Source: Actinomycetes bacterium (GTDB lineage Bacteria; Actinomycetota; Actinomycetes; Actinomycetales; Cellulomonadaceae). Taken from it: a stretch of 11,737 nt of DNA. The stretch is taken from NCBI GenBank assembly GCA_023438885.1, contig JAEXPS010000250.1, positions 1 to 11,737 of the forward strand, in the 5' to 3' direction. Shown piece by piece: positions 1 to 7,491 of this stretch (the stretch's first letter is position 1; the number at the start of each line of letters is the position of its first letter). A model generated the notes under the pieces. It searched no databases, was not told the origin of the DNA, and saw only the letters and a list, made by a program, of their open reading frames with translations. The translations under genes and the position numbers were made by a program.

Positions 1-561
1 GGATACTTCGGCGGCTGGGGCCTGCGGGTGGTGCTGGCGGGGGTGGTGGGCCGCGCGGGCTTCGGGCGGGGGACGGGGCTGGCGGGTGCGAACCAGGACT
101 CGAACCCGGTGGCGCTCGCGCGGCTGGTGTTCGGCGAGTACGCCTTCGCGTTCGAGGCGGTCGGCGCCCTGCTGATCACCGCGGCGGTCGGCGCGCTGAC
201 CCTGACCCACCGCCGCCGGCTGACGCCCAGGGTGACGCAGAAGGAGCGTGCCGACGCGCGGGTCCGCGCGGGCGTCGCCCTCACCGGGATGCCCGCGCCC
301 GGCGTCTACGCCCGGCACAACGCGATGGACGTGCCCGCGCTCGACCCGCAGGGCCGGCCGATCGAGCACTCGGTGTCCCGTGTGCTGCGCGTCCGCGGGC
401 AGGCGGCCGACGCGGACGAGTACGCCGCCCGCATCGACCGGGTCCTGGCCGGCAGCTGGGCCAGCGAGCCCGTCGAGAACACCGAGACCCCCGGGATCCG
501 CGCCGCGGAGACCGACGCCGTGGACGAGCTCGACATCGAGAAGGACGAGGTGCAGTCGTGA
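1..561 (+). CDS. nuoJ: NADH-quinone oxidoreductase subunit J, 3' part (5' end outside window)
   Basis: NuoJ is a membrane-arm subunit of complex I, next to NuoK and NuoA, in the part of the arm that links quinone reduction to proton pumping. The window opens inside the gene, and the frame reads through from base 1 to a TGA at 559-561, giving 186 visible residues. Residues about 42-69 form the last transmembrane helix, containing FAFEAVGALLITAAVGAL with a buried Glu, and end in a basic THRRR stop-transfer patch. A hydrophilic, charged C-terminal tail of more than 100 residues follows, including PGVYARHNAMDVPALDP. Such a tail is usual for actinobacterial NuoJ and absent from the shorter E. coli protein. 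The stop codon overlaps the nuoK start as GTGA, which suggests translational coupling. The assignment rests on the helix and tail pattern and on nuoK-L-M-N following directly. Confidence 0.95.
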   Translation, partial: GYFGGWGLRVVLAGVVGRAGFGRGTGLAGANQDSNPVALARLVFGEYAFAFEAVGALLITAAVGALTLTHRRRLTPRVTQKERADARVRAGVALTGMPAPGVYARHNAMDVPALDPQGRPIEHSVSRVLRVRGQAADADEYAARIDRVLAGSWASEPVENTETPGIRAAETDAVDELDIEKDEVQS

Positions 562-857
562 GCCTCACCCACTACCTGGTGCTCGCGTCGATCCTCTTCG
601 CGATCGGTGCCGCCACGGTGCTGCTGCGGCGCAACGCGATCATCGTGTTCATGGGTGTCGAGCTGATGCTCAACGCCACGAACCTGATGCTGGTGACGTT
701 CAGCCGCATCCACGGCAACCTCACCGGCCAGGTGCTCGCGTTCTTCGTCATGGTCGTCGCCGCCGCGGAGGTCGTGGTCGGGCTGGCGATCATCGTGGCG
801 ATCTTCCGGACCAGACGCTCGGCCTCGGTCGACGACTCGAACCTGCTGAAGAGCTGA
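558..857 (+). CDS. nuoK: NADH-quinone oxidoreductase subunit K
   Basis: NuoK is a small three-helix membrane subunit of complex I, homologous to mitochondrial ND4L. It carries part of a proton path at the junction of the arms. The 99-residue product matches the family length (about 100). Three hydrophobic helices are visible at about residues 4-23, 28-48 and 58-83. The two acidic residues that are essential in E. coli NuoK (Glu36 and Glu72) correspond to Glu35 in FMGVELMLNATNL and Glu71 in VVAAAEVVVGLAI. The GTG start overlaps the nuoJ stop by four bases (GTGA), with a GAGG seven bases upstream. The stop lies 7 bp before nuoL, so the genes are surely co-transcribed. Identification is firm. 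Confidence 0.97.
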   Translation: MSLTHYLVLASILFAIGAATVLLRRNAIIVFMGVELMLNATNLMLVTFSRIHGNLTGQVLAFFVMVVAAAEVVVGLAIIVAIFRTRRSASVDDSNLLKS

Positions 858-864
858 GGGACGC

Positions 865-2829
865 GTGCACATCCTGACTTCCGCCCTCGCCACCGTGAGC
901 ACCGACGCGACGTTCTCGGGCGCCGCGATCGCCCCGTGGCTCGTCGGCATCCCGCTGCTGTCGGCAGCCGTGCTGCTGCTCGCCGGCCGCCGCACCGACC
1001 GCTGGGGCCACGTGCTCGGCGTCCTGGCGCCGGCGGCCTCGTTCGTGGTCGCCGTCGTCCTGCTGTTCCGGCTCCTGGCCGCGCCGGCCGACGAGCGCAC
1101 CGCCGTGGTGTCGCTCGGCACGTGGATCGACACGGGGCTCTTCCACCTCGACGCGGCGTTCCGCATCGACCCGCTGTCGCTGACGTTCGTCCTGCTGGTG
1201 ACGTTCGTCGGCACGCTGATCCACATCTACTCCGTGGCCTACATGGAGCACGACAAGGACAGGCGCCGGTTCTTCGCCTACATGAACCTGTTCGTCGCGG
1301 CGATGCTGCTGCTGGTCACCGCCGACTCCTACCTGCTGCTGTTCGTCGGCTGGGAAGGCGTGGGCCTGGCGAGCTACCTGCTGATCGGCTTCTGGAACCA
1401 CGTGCCGGAGTACGCCGTGGCAGCCAAGAAGGCGTTCGTCGCCAACCGCATCGGCGACATCGGCCTGATCGTCGGGATGGGCCTGCTGTTCGCGCACGTG
1501 GGCGCTCTGGACTTCGACTCGGTCAACGCCGCGGCGCCCGGACTGTCCACCGGCGTGCTGACGGCGGTCGGCCTGATGCTGCTGCTCGCCGCGTGCGGCA
1601 AGTCGGCGCAGTTCCCGCTGCAGAGCTGGCTGGGCGACGCGATGGCGGGCCCGACCCCCGTCTCGGCCCTGATCCACGCGGCCACGATGGTCACGGCGGG
1701 CGTGTACCTCGTCGTGCGCAGCAACGCGATCTTCGACGGCGCCCCGACCGCACGCCTGGTGGTGACGATCGTGGGCGCGATCAGCCTGGTGTTCGGTGCG
1801 GTCGTCGGCTGCGCGAAGGACGACATCAAGAAGGCGCTGGCCGCCTCGACGATGTCCCAGATCGGCTACATGATGCTGGCCGCCGGGCTGGGCCCCATCG
1901 GGTACGCGTTCGCGATCATGCACCTGGTGACGCACGGCTTCTTCAAGGCCGGGCTGTTCCTCGGCGCGGGGTCGGTGATGCACGCCATGGACGACCAGAC
2001 CGACATGCGGTTCTTCGGAGGCCTGGGGCGCACCCGGACGATGAGGATCACGTACTTCACGGTGATGGCCGGCTGGCTCGCGATCCTCGGCATCTTCCCG
2101 CTGTCCGGCTTCTGGTCGAAGGACCCGATCATCGAGGCCGCGTTCGTCCCGCAGGACGGCGAGACGTGGCGCGCGTGGGTGTTCGGCATGGTGGCGCTGA
2201 TCGGCGCCGGCGTGACGGCCTTCTACATGAGCCGCCTGTTCTTCATGACCTTCGAGGGCCAGCGCCGCTGGAAGGACAAGGCCGACGGCTCCCACCAGCA
2301 CCCGCACGAGGCCCCGGCGCTGATGACGGTGCCGATGATCCTGCTGGCGATCGGGTCGGTGGGCCTGGGCGCGTTCCTCGCCATCGGCGACCGGTTCCCC
2401 ACCTGGCTGGAACCGGTCACCGGGCACGTCGAGGAGGAGCATCCCGTGATCAGCGCTCCGGTGCTGATCGGCCTGACGCTGGTGATCGTCGTCCTCGGCG
2501 CGGCACTCGCGTGGCGCCGCTACGCGGTCGCGACGGTGCCCACCACGCCGCCGGTCGGCACGCTCCTGACCCGCGCGGCGCGCAAGGACCTGTACCAGGA
2601 CCTTGTCAACGACGCCGTGCTCGTGGTCCCCGGCCGGATGCTGACCCGCTCGCTGGAGTACGGCGACCGGGCGGTGGTGGACGGAGCGGTCTCGGGGGTC
2701 GGGAAGCTGACCGTCGCGGCGGGCGACCTCGCCCGCAAGGTCCAGACGGGCCACGTCCGCACCTACGCCGCGACGATGACCGTCGGGGTCGTCGCGCTCG
2801 CCGTCGTCGTCCTGGCCCTGGGCAGCTGA
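865..2829 (+). CDS. nuoL: NADH-quinone oxidoreductase subunit L (antiporter-like, distal)
   Basis: NuoL is the most distal antiporter-like subunit of complex I (ND5 homologue) and forms a proton channel in the membrane. The protein has 654 residues, slightly longer than the E. coli protein (613). The key charged residues are present: Glu164 in GWEGVGLASYLLIG, Lys246 in CGKSAQFPLQSWLGDAM, and Lys419 in GFWSKDPIIEAAF. These correspond to E. coli Glu144, Lys229 and Lys399. After the last antiporter helix the C-terminus (about 555-654) fits the lateral amphipathic helix and its anchoring helix: a basic RAARKDLYQDLVND stretch, then a final hydrophobic segment. The GTG at 865 follows TGAGGGA at a workable distance. 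An alternative GTG at 895 lacks such a site. The nuoM start lies 15 bp after the stop. Confidence 0.97.
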   Translation: MHILTSALATVSTDATFSGAAIAPWLVGIPLLSAAVLLLAGRRTDRWGHVLGVLAPAASFVVAVVLLFRLLAAPADERTAVVSLGTWIDTGLFHLDAAFRIDPLSLTFVLLVTFVGTLIHIYSVAYMEHDKDRRRFFAYMNLFVAAMLLLVTADSYLLLFVGWEGVGLASYLLIGFWNHVPEYAVAAKKAFVANRIGDIGLIVGMGLLFAHVGALDFDSVNAAAPGLSTGVLTAVGLMLLLAACGKSAQFPLQSWLGDAMAGPTPVSALIHAATMVTAGVYLVVRSNAIFDGAPTARLVVTIVGAISLVFGAVVGCAKDDIKKALAASTMSQIGYMMLAAGLGPIGYAFAIMHLVTHGFFKAGLFLGAGSVMHAMDDQTDMRFFGGLGRTRTMRITYFTVMAGWLAILGIFPLSGFWSKDPIIEAAFVPQDGETWRAWVFGMVALIGAGVTAFYMSRLFFMTFEGQRRWKDKADGSHQHPHEAPALMTVPMILLAIGSVGLGAFLAIGDRFPTWLEPVTGHVEEEHPVISAPVLIGLTLVIVVLGAALAWRRYAVATVPTTPPVGTLLTRAARKDLYQDLVNDAVLVVPGRMLTRSLEYGDRAVVDGAVSGVGKLTVAAGDLARKVQTGHVRTYAATMTVGVVALAVVVLALGS

Positions 2830-2844
2830 GGAGAGTAGCCGCAC

Positions 2845-4374
2845 ATGTCCTCGTTCCCCTGGCTCACCACCCTCATTGCGGTGCCCCTCGTCGGGGCGCT
2901 CGTGCTCTGGGCGCTGCCCGCCGCCACGCGCAAGCTCGCGCGTCAGGTGGCGCTCGGGTTCTCCCTGGTCTCCGTGGCGCTGACGGCGGTGACGGTCGCC
3001 GCGTTCGACACGGCCGACGCGGGCAGCATCCAGCTGACGGAGACCCACTCCTGGATCCCGCAGTTCGGCGTCTCGTACGCGCTCGGCGTCAACGGCGTCG
3101 GCCTGGTGCTCATCGCGATGTCGGCGGTGCTGGTGCCCCTCGTCGTGCTCGCCGCCTGGCGTGAGCAGGGCAGCGAGTCGGTCGCGACCGACCGGCTGCG
3201 CCGGTACCTCGCGCTGGTGCTGCTGCTCCAGGCGTTCATCGTCGCCGTGTTCGCCGCGCGCGACCTGTTCCTCTTCTACCTCGTCTTCGAGGCGATGCTG
3301 ATCCCGGTCTACTTCATGATCGGCGGCTACGGCGGGCCGCGGCGGCGCTACGCGGCAGTGAAGTTCCTGCTGTACTCGCTGGCCGGTGGCCTGATCATGC
3401 TGATCGGGGTCATCGCGGTCTACCTGCTGGGTCCGCAGGGCCCCGAGGGCTTCCTCATCGACTCCCTGACGGGCCTGACGCTGGAGCCGTGGCAGGAGCG
3501 CCTGCTCTTCGTCTCCTTCTTCGTCGCGTTCGCCATCAAGGCACCGATGTTCCCGGTGCACACCTGGCTGCCCGACGCGGCGGAGCAGGCGCCCGCGGGC
3601 ACCTCGACGCTGCTGGTCGGCGTGCTGGACAAGGTGGGCACCTTCGGGATGCTCACCCTCTGCCTGCCGCTGTTCCCCAACGCCTCGCGCTGGGCGGCAC
3701 CCGTGGTGATCGCCCTGGCAGTGGTCTCGATCCTCTACGGCGCGCTGCTGGCGATCGGCCAGCAGGACATGTACCGCCTGGTCGCGTACACCTCGGTGAG
3801 CCACTTCGGGTTCATCGTGCTGGGGATCTTCGCCTTCACGTCGACGTCGGTGGCGGGCTCGTCGTTCTACATGGTGAACCACGGGTTCTCGACGGGTGCG
3901 CTGTTCCTGCTGGTCGGCTTCCTGGCCGCCCGCCGGGGCACGCGCATCGACCAGTTCGGCGGCCTCCAGCGGGCGGTGCCGGTGCTGGCGGGGCTCTTCC
4001 TCGTCGTCGGCCTGTCCGCGTTGGCACTGCCGGGCCTGAGCCCGTTCGTCTCCGAGTTCCTCGTGCTCGTCGGCTCGTTCTCCACGCAGCCGGCCGCGAC
4101 CGTGATCGCGACGACCGGCGTGGTGCTGGCCGCCCTCTACATCCTCTGGCTGTACCAGCGGGCCTTCACCGGCCCGGTGACGCCGGAGGTCGCCGGGCTG
4201 CGGGAGGCGGACACCCGGGAGCGCTGGGTCGTCGGCCCGCTCGTCGCCGTCATGCTGGTGCTCGGCTTCGTGCCCGGCCCGGCTCTCGACCTGGTGCGCC
4301 CAGCCGCCCAGGTGACCATCGACCAGGTCGGCGTGCCTGATGCGCCCGCCGTCGCCGAGGGGAGCGACCAGTGA
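2845..4374 (+). CDS. nuoM: NADH-quinone oxidoreductase subunit M (antiporter-like)
   Basis: NuoM is the middle antiporter-like proton channel of the complex I membrane arm (ND4 homologue). The 509-residue product matches the family length and is hydrophobic throughout, with about 14 helices expected. Conserved residues can be placed: Glu149 in LVFEAMLIPVYFMIGGYGG, Lys232 in AFAIKAPMFPVHTWLPDA, Lys263 in VLDKVGTFGML, and Glu404 in SPFVSEFLVLVGSF. They correspond to E. coli Glu144, Lys234, Lys265 and Glu407. The ATG at 2845 follows a GAGGAGAG Shine-Dalgarno at 2829-2836, which also overlaps the end of nuoL. The last codons overlap nuoN as GTGA. Nothing is missing or unusual in the gene. Confidence 0.97.
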   Translation: MSSFPWLTTLIAVPLVGALVLWALPAATRKLARQVALGFSLVSVALTAVTVAAFDTADAGSIQLTETHSWIPQFGVSYALGVNGVGLVLIAMSAVLVPLVVLAAWREQGSESVATDRLRRYLALVLLLQAFIVAVFAARDLFLFYLVFEAMLIPVYFMIGGYGGPRRRYAAVKFLLYSLAGGLIMLIGVIAVYLLGPQGPEGFLIDSLTGLTLEPWQERLLFVSFFVAFAIKAPMFPVHTWLPDAAEQAPAGTSTLLVGVLDKVGTFGMLTLCLPLFPNASRWAAPVVIALAVVSILYGALLAIGQQDMYRLVAYTSVSHFGFIVLGIFAFTSTSVAGSSFYMVNHGFSTGALFLLVGFLAARRGTRIDQFGGLQRAVPVLAGLFLVVGLSALALPGLSPFVSEFLVLVGSFSTQPAATVIATTGVVLAALYILWLYQRAFTGPVTPEVAGLREADTRERWVVGPLVAVMLVLGFVPGPALDLVRPAAQVTIDQVGVPDAPAVAEGSDQ

Positions 4375-6029
4375 TCGCCGCCTTCTCCGCGCCCCACGTG
4401 GCGTGGACCGCCATCGCCCCCGTGGCGATCGTGCTGCTGGCGGGTGTGGCCGGCGTGCTCGTCGAGGCGTTCGTCCCGGCACGTGCCCGGCGCACCACGC
4501 AGGTGGCGCTCGCGATCGTCGCGCCGGTGGCGGCGATCGTCGGCGTCGCCGCGCTCTGGTCCGGCGTCAAGGAGACCGGCGGGCAGGAGGTGCTCGGCGG
4601 CTCCCTCCTCGTCGACGGGCCCACCCTGATCGCCTGGGGCGTCCTCGCGCTGCTCGGAGTCCTGTCCGTGCTGCTGGTGGCCGACCGCACCGAGGGCGGC
4701 GAGGACGCGTTCGCGCCCGCCGTCGCCGCCGTGCCGGGTTCGGAGTACGAGGACCAGGCGCGTGCCGCCGGTCTGGTGCAGACCGAGGTGTACCCGCTGT
4801 TCCTCTTCGCGCTCGGCGGGATGATGGCGCTGACGGCGGCCGGCGACCTGCTGACGCTGTTCGTCGCGCTCGAGGTGCTCTCGCTGCCCCTCTACCTGCT
4901 GGCGGGCATGGCGCGACGGCGCCGCCTGCTCTCGCAGGAGGCGTCGATGAAGTACTTCCTGCTCGGCGCGTTCGCCTCGGCGCTGTTCCTGTTCGGCGTC
5001 GCGCTGCTCTACGGCTACTCCGGGTCGGTGCGGTTCAGCGAGATCTCGACCGCCGCCACGCTGCCCGGCGAGCTCGACTCCCTGCTCCTGCTGGGCATGC
5101 TGCTGGTGCTGTCGGGCCTGCTGTTCAAGATCGGCGCGGTGCCGTTCCACCTGTGGACGCCGGACGTCTACCAGGGCTCGCCCACCCCGATCACCGCCTT
5201 CATGGCCGCGTGCACCAAGGCGGCGGCGTTCGTCGCCCTGGTGCGGCTGATGTACTCGGTGTTCCCGCACCTGCAGTGGGACACCGACGCGGTGATGTGG
5301 ACCGTCACGATCCTGACGATGCTCGTCGGCACGGTGGCCGCGCTGGTCCAGAACGACATCAAGCGCATGCTCGCGTACTCGTCGATCGCGCACGCGGGCT
5401 TCCTGCTGACCGGCGTGGTCGCACTGAACGAGCGCGGCATCGCGGCGGTGATGATCTACCTGATCGCCTACGGCGCGGCGACCATCGGCGCGTTCGGCAT
5501 CGTCTACCTGGTGCGCGAGCGGTCCGCCGACGGCTCCGTGGTGGGCGAGGCGACCGCGCTGTCGCAGTGGGCCGGGATCGGCCGCTCGCACCGGGGGCTC
5601 GCGCTGGCGTTCACGCTGTTCCTGCTCTCCTTCGCGGGCATCCCTCTCACCGCCGGCTTCATCGGCAAGTTCGCCGTGTTCTCGGCGGCGGTCGCGGGCG
5701 GTGCGTGGCCGCTGGCCCTCATCGGTGTGCTGGCCTCGGCCGCGGCCGCGTTCCTCTACGTGCGGGTGATCGTGCTGATGTTCTTCACCCCGGCGCACGA
5801 CGAGGCAGGGGCTGGCGACGGGTCGTCGTACGCCGCGCCGGTGACCGCAGAGGGCGAGGGCGGGACGGCCGTCGCCGTCGCCGAACGGACGACCACCACG
5901 GTGGTGGTCCGCACGGAGGGCTTCGCCGCCGTCGCGATCGCGGTCTGCGCCGTGATCACCGTCCTCGTCGGGATCGTGCCCGGCCCGGTGCTGGACGCAC
6001 TGGACTCCGTCGCCAAGTTCCTGCCCTGA
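4371..6029 (+). CDS. nuoN: NADH-quinone oxidoreductase subunit N (antiporter-like)
   Basis: NuoN is the proximal antiporter-like proton channel of complex I (ND2 homologue) and usually the last gene of the operon. The protein has 552 residues against about 485 in E. coli. The extra length is in two acidic, non-hydrophobic stretches: about residues 102-140, around GSEYEDQARAAGL, and about residues 478-520, around VTAEGEGGTAVAVAERTTTT. Longer NuoN proteins are common in actinobacteria. Functional residues are intact: Glu168 in FVALEVLSLPLYLLAGM, Lys253 in LLFKIGAVPFHLWTPDVYQG, Lys283 in AACTKAAAF, and Lys433 in TAGFIGKFAVF, matching E. coli Glu133, Lys217, Lys247 and Lys395. The GTG start overlaps the nuoM stop (GTGA) and has a GAGGGGAG six bases upstream. 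The stop is 23 bp before the polyprenyl synthase gene. Confidence 0.97.
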   Translation: MIAAFSAPHVAWTAIAPVAIVLLAGVAGVLVEAFVPARARRTTQVALAIVAPVAAIVGVAALWSGVKETGGQEVLGGSLLVDGPTLIAWGVLALLGVLSVLLVADRTEGGEDAFAPAVAAVPGSEYEDQARAAGLVQTEVYPLFLFALGGMMALTAAGDLLTLFVALEVLSLPLYLLAGMARRRRLLSQEASMKYFLLGAFASALFLFGVALLYGYSGSVRFSEISTAATLPGELDSLLLLGMLLVLSGLLFKIGAVPFHLWTPDVYQGSPTPITAFMAACTKAAAFVALVRLMYSVFPHLQWDTDAVMWTVTILTMLVGTVAALVQNDIKRMLAYSSIAHAGFLLTGVVALNERGIAAVMIYLIAYGAATIGAFGIVYLVRERSADGSVVGEATALSQWAGIGRSHRGLALAFTLFLLSFAGIPLTAGFIGKFAVFSAAVAGGAWPLALIGVLASAAAAFLYVRVIVLMFFTPAHDEAGAGDGSSYAAPVTAEGEGGTAVAVAERTTTTVVVRTEGFAAVAIAVCAVITVLVGIVPGPVLDALDSVAKFLP

Positions 6030-6040
6030 CCGGCGCCGGA

Positions 6041-6052
6041 TAGGTTCGTCCC
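6041..6052 (+). promoter_or_regulatory. Candidate -10 box and leaderless start for the polyprenyl synthase gene
   Basis: The 23-bp gap after nuoN has no Shine-Dalgarno sequence. It contains TAGGTT at 6041-6046, which fits the actinobacterial TANNNT -10 pattern. Six bases later comes the GTG, so transcription would begin at or next to the first base of the start codon. That is the arrangement of leaderless mRNAs, which are common in actinobacteria. No convincing -35 box is visible (TTCCTG at 6018-6023 is weak). Read-through from the nuo operon is still possible. This is inference from spacing and motif only. Confidence 0.45.
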
Positions 6053-7063
6053 GTGACGTCATCGGTTGCCTTCGCGCTGCACGACGAGGCCCTCGCCGCC
6101 CGACTGTCGGAGCGCATGAGCGCTGTGGAGCAGCGGCTGCACGACGTCGTGGCGACCTCGGACGGGCTGATCGACTCCGCGTCGCGGCACCTGGTCGACG
6201 CCGGGGGCAAGCGGCTGCGGCCGCTGCTGACGCTGCTGACGGCCGAGCTGGGACCGGAGCCGGGCGCCGACGGGGTCCTCGACGCCGCCGCCGTGGTGGA
6301 GCTGACGCACCTCGCGTCGCTGTACCACGACGACGTGATGGACGACGCCCCGGTGCGCCGCGGCGCCCCCGCGGTCCACGAGGTGTGGGGCAACTCGGTG
6401 GCGATCCTCGCCGGCGACCTGCTGTTCGCGCAGGCCTCCAAGCTCGCCGCCGGGCTGGGCGACGAGGTGCTGGTGCTCCAGGCCGACACGTTCGTGCGGC
6501 TGTGCACCGGCCAGCTCCACGAGACGGTGGGCCCCCAGCCGGGCGACGACCCCGTGGCGCACTACCTGTCGGTGCTGGCGGACAAGACCGCGGCGCTCAT
6601 CGCCACCTCGGCCCGGTTCGGCGCGATGCTCGCCGGCTGCTCGCCGGAGATCGTCGCGACCGTCGGGGAGTTCGGCGAGCAGATCGGTGTCGCGTTCCAG
6701 CTGGCCGACGACGTCATCGACCTCACCTCGGACGGCTCGCTGACCGGCAAGACTCCCGGCACCGACCTGCGCGAGGGCGTGCCGACGATGCCGCTGCTGC
6801 TGCTGCGCGCCCGCGCCGCCGCGCCGGACGCGTCGCTCAAGGACGTCGCGCTCGTCGGGCTGCTGGCCGGCGACCTCTCCTCGGACGCGGCGCTGGCGGA
6901 GGCCGTGGCCGCACTGCGCACGCACCCCGTGGTCGAGGAGACGCGCCGGTTGGCCGTGGCCCGCGCCCGTGAGGCCGTCGCTCTGCTCGACTCGCTCCCG
7001 GACGGTGCCGTCAAGGCGGCCCTGATCGACTTCGCCGACGCCCTGGTGGACCGCTCCGCCTGA
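6053..7063 (+). CDS. Long-chain trans-polyprenyl diphosphate synthase (likely menaquinone side chain)
   Basis: This enzyme condenses isopentenyl diphosphate units onto an allylic diphosphate to build an all-trans polyprenyl chain. The 336-residue product is normal for the IspB/GrcC/HepT-type family. Motifs in order: GGKRLRPLL with Lys53-Arg54, the first aspartate-rich motif HDDVMDD (Asp93, Asp94, Asp97), QLADDVIDLTSDG with Asp219, Asp220 and Asp223, and GKTPGTDLREG with Lys233. The residues four and five before the first motif are small (Ser89, Ala88), which in this family leaves the product cavity open and favours long chains. A prenyl tail for menaquinone is the obvious role, since actinobacterial complex I reduces menaquinone. 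The exact chain length cannot be read from the sequence. The GTG start lacks a Shine-Dalgarno; the next gene is convergent. Confidence 0.92.
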   Translation: MTSSVAFALHDEALAARLSERMSAVEQRLHDVVATSDGLIDSASRHLVDAGGKRLRPLLTLLTAELGPEPGADGVLDAAAVVELTHLASLYHDDVMDDAPVRRGAPAVHEVWGNSVAILAGDLLFAQASKLAAGLGDEVLVLQADTFVRLCTGQLHETVGPQPGDDPVAHYLSVLADKTAALIATSARFGAMLAGCSPEIVATVGEFGEQIGVAFQLADDVIDLTSDGSLTGKTPGTDLREGVPTMPLLLLRARAAAPDASLKDVALVGLLAGDLSSDAALAEAVAALRTHPVVEETRRLAVARAREAVALLDSLPDGAVKAALIDFADALVDRSA

Positions 7064-7100
7064 CCCCGCGCCACCCGCCACGGACCCACCCCCGCCACCA

Positions 7101-7246
7101 CCCACCTCGCCGGCCCACCCACCTCGCCGGCCCACCGCTGGACCACCTACCTCGCCCGCCCACCGCTGGCCCACGCACCCCGCTGGCCCACCGCGCTGGC
7201 CCACCCACCTCGCCGGCCCACCGCGCTGGCCCGCCCACCTCGCCGA
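7101..7246. repeat. C-rich alternating minisatellite (17-bp and 11-13-bp units)
   Basis: Two related units alternate imperfectly. The long unit is close to CCCACCCACCTCGCCGG (7114-7130, 7200-7216; variants at 7142-7158, 7170-7186 and 7230-7246). The short unit is CCCACCGCGCTGG (7187-7199, 7217-7229) or its 11-bp form CCCACCGCTGG (7131-7141, 7159-7169). A 13-bp form of the long unit is at 7101-7113. Nearly every unit begins with CCCAC and ends in a GG or CGG step, and the copies are contiguous with no spacer. The last long unit runs directly into a CCGAGCGCAG that copies the outer end of the nearby palindromic elements. The minus strand reads as a long Gly/Pro/Arg/Trp-rich frame, which I regard as spurious. 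Confidence 0.8.
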
Positions 7247-7260
7247 GCGCAGCCCTCATA

Positions 7261-7341
7261 GGCGAGCGCAGAGTTCGTCGCCGAAACTGTGAGTTCCGAC
7301 GGCAAATACCCACCACTTCGCCGAGGAACGCTGCGCTCGCC
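7261..7341. repeat. 81-bp palindromic intergenic element, copy 1
   Basis: The left arm at 7261-7283 and the reverse complement of the right arm at 7319-7341 agree at 20 of 23 positions (the outermost 11 are identical, GGCGAGCGCAG). The 35-bp middle contains a smaller imperfect hairpin around 7280-7303, with GCCG/CGGC and AACT/AGTT pairs. In length and fold this resembles a REP/PU-type bacterial intergenic palindrome; I do not recognise a named family. It encodes nothing and has no target-site duplication that I can see. Copy 2 lies exactly 150 bp downstream, with about 73% ungapped identity. Confidence 0.8.
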
Positions 7342-7410
7342 ACATGTAACGCGGTGCTTGACGAACGACTACCCATCGCCTCCCGCATCGTCGAGCCTGC
7401 ACGTCTCTCC

Positions 7411-7491
7411 GCCGAGCGCAAAGTTCGTTGCCGACACCGGGGGTTTCGGCCGCTGAAACGCCCTACCTCGCCGACGAGTTCTGCGCTCGCG
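7411..7491. repeat. 81-bp palindromic intergenic element, copy 2
   Basis: This copy has the same length as copy 1 and aligns to it without gaps (about 59 of 81 positions identical by eye). The last ten bases before the end, CTGCGCTCGC, are identical in both. Its own arms (7411-7433 against 7469-7491) pair at about 16 of 23 positions, with a central mirror of GTTTC at 7443-7447 and GAAAC at 7455-7459. The palindrome is more decayed than copy 1 at the arms but keeps a better inner hairpin. Its outer right end is the first unit of the tandem array that follows. Confidence 0.75.

Noticed and set aside
790..4482. 1230-residue open frame on the minus strand across nuoK, nuoL and nuoM
   Set aside because: It is antisense to three firmly identified genes and is made of Arg/His/Gln/Asp/Glu-rich low-complexity sequence, as expected for a shadow frame in GC-rich DNA. 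The same applies to 4137-6062, 8912-10996 and 9592-11298 on the minus strand.
5891..5909. Nine-base perfect inverted repeat around one base inside nuoN
   Set aside because: It encodes a Thr run followed by a Val run with the preferred codons ACC and GTG, which are near-complementary. Codon bias explains it without a regulatory role.
6030..6039. CCGGCGCCGG palindrome after nuoN as a terminator
   Set aside because: A ten-base palindrome with no loop and no T-run cannot form a useful hairpin, and such words are common at this GC content.
7261..7341. Small insertion sequence or MITE with target-site duplication
   Set aside because: I could find no direct repeat flanking either 81-bp element, so transposon insertion is not shown; I kept the neutral description of a palindromic element.
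7358..7363. TTGACG resembling a -35 box between the two palindromic elements
   Set aside because: No -10 lies at a suitable distance and no gene follows on that strand.
7011..7421. Minus-strand frame rich in Gly, Pro, Arg and Trp
   Set aside because: It is the C-rich minisatellite read in reverse; the peptide repeats follow the DNA repeat and it overlaps the end of the polyprenyl synthase gene.
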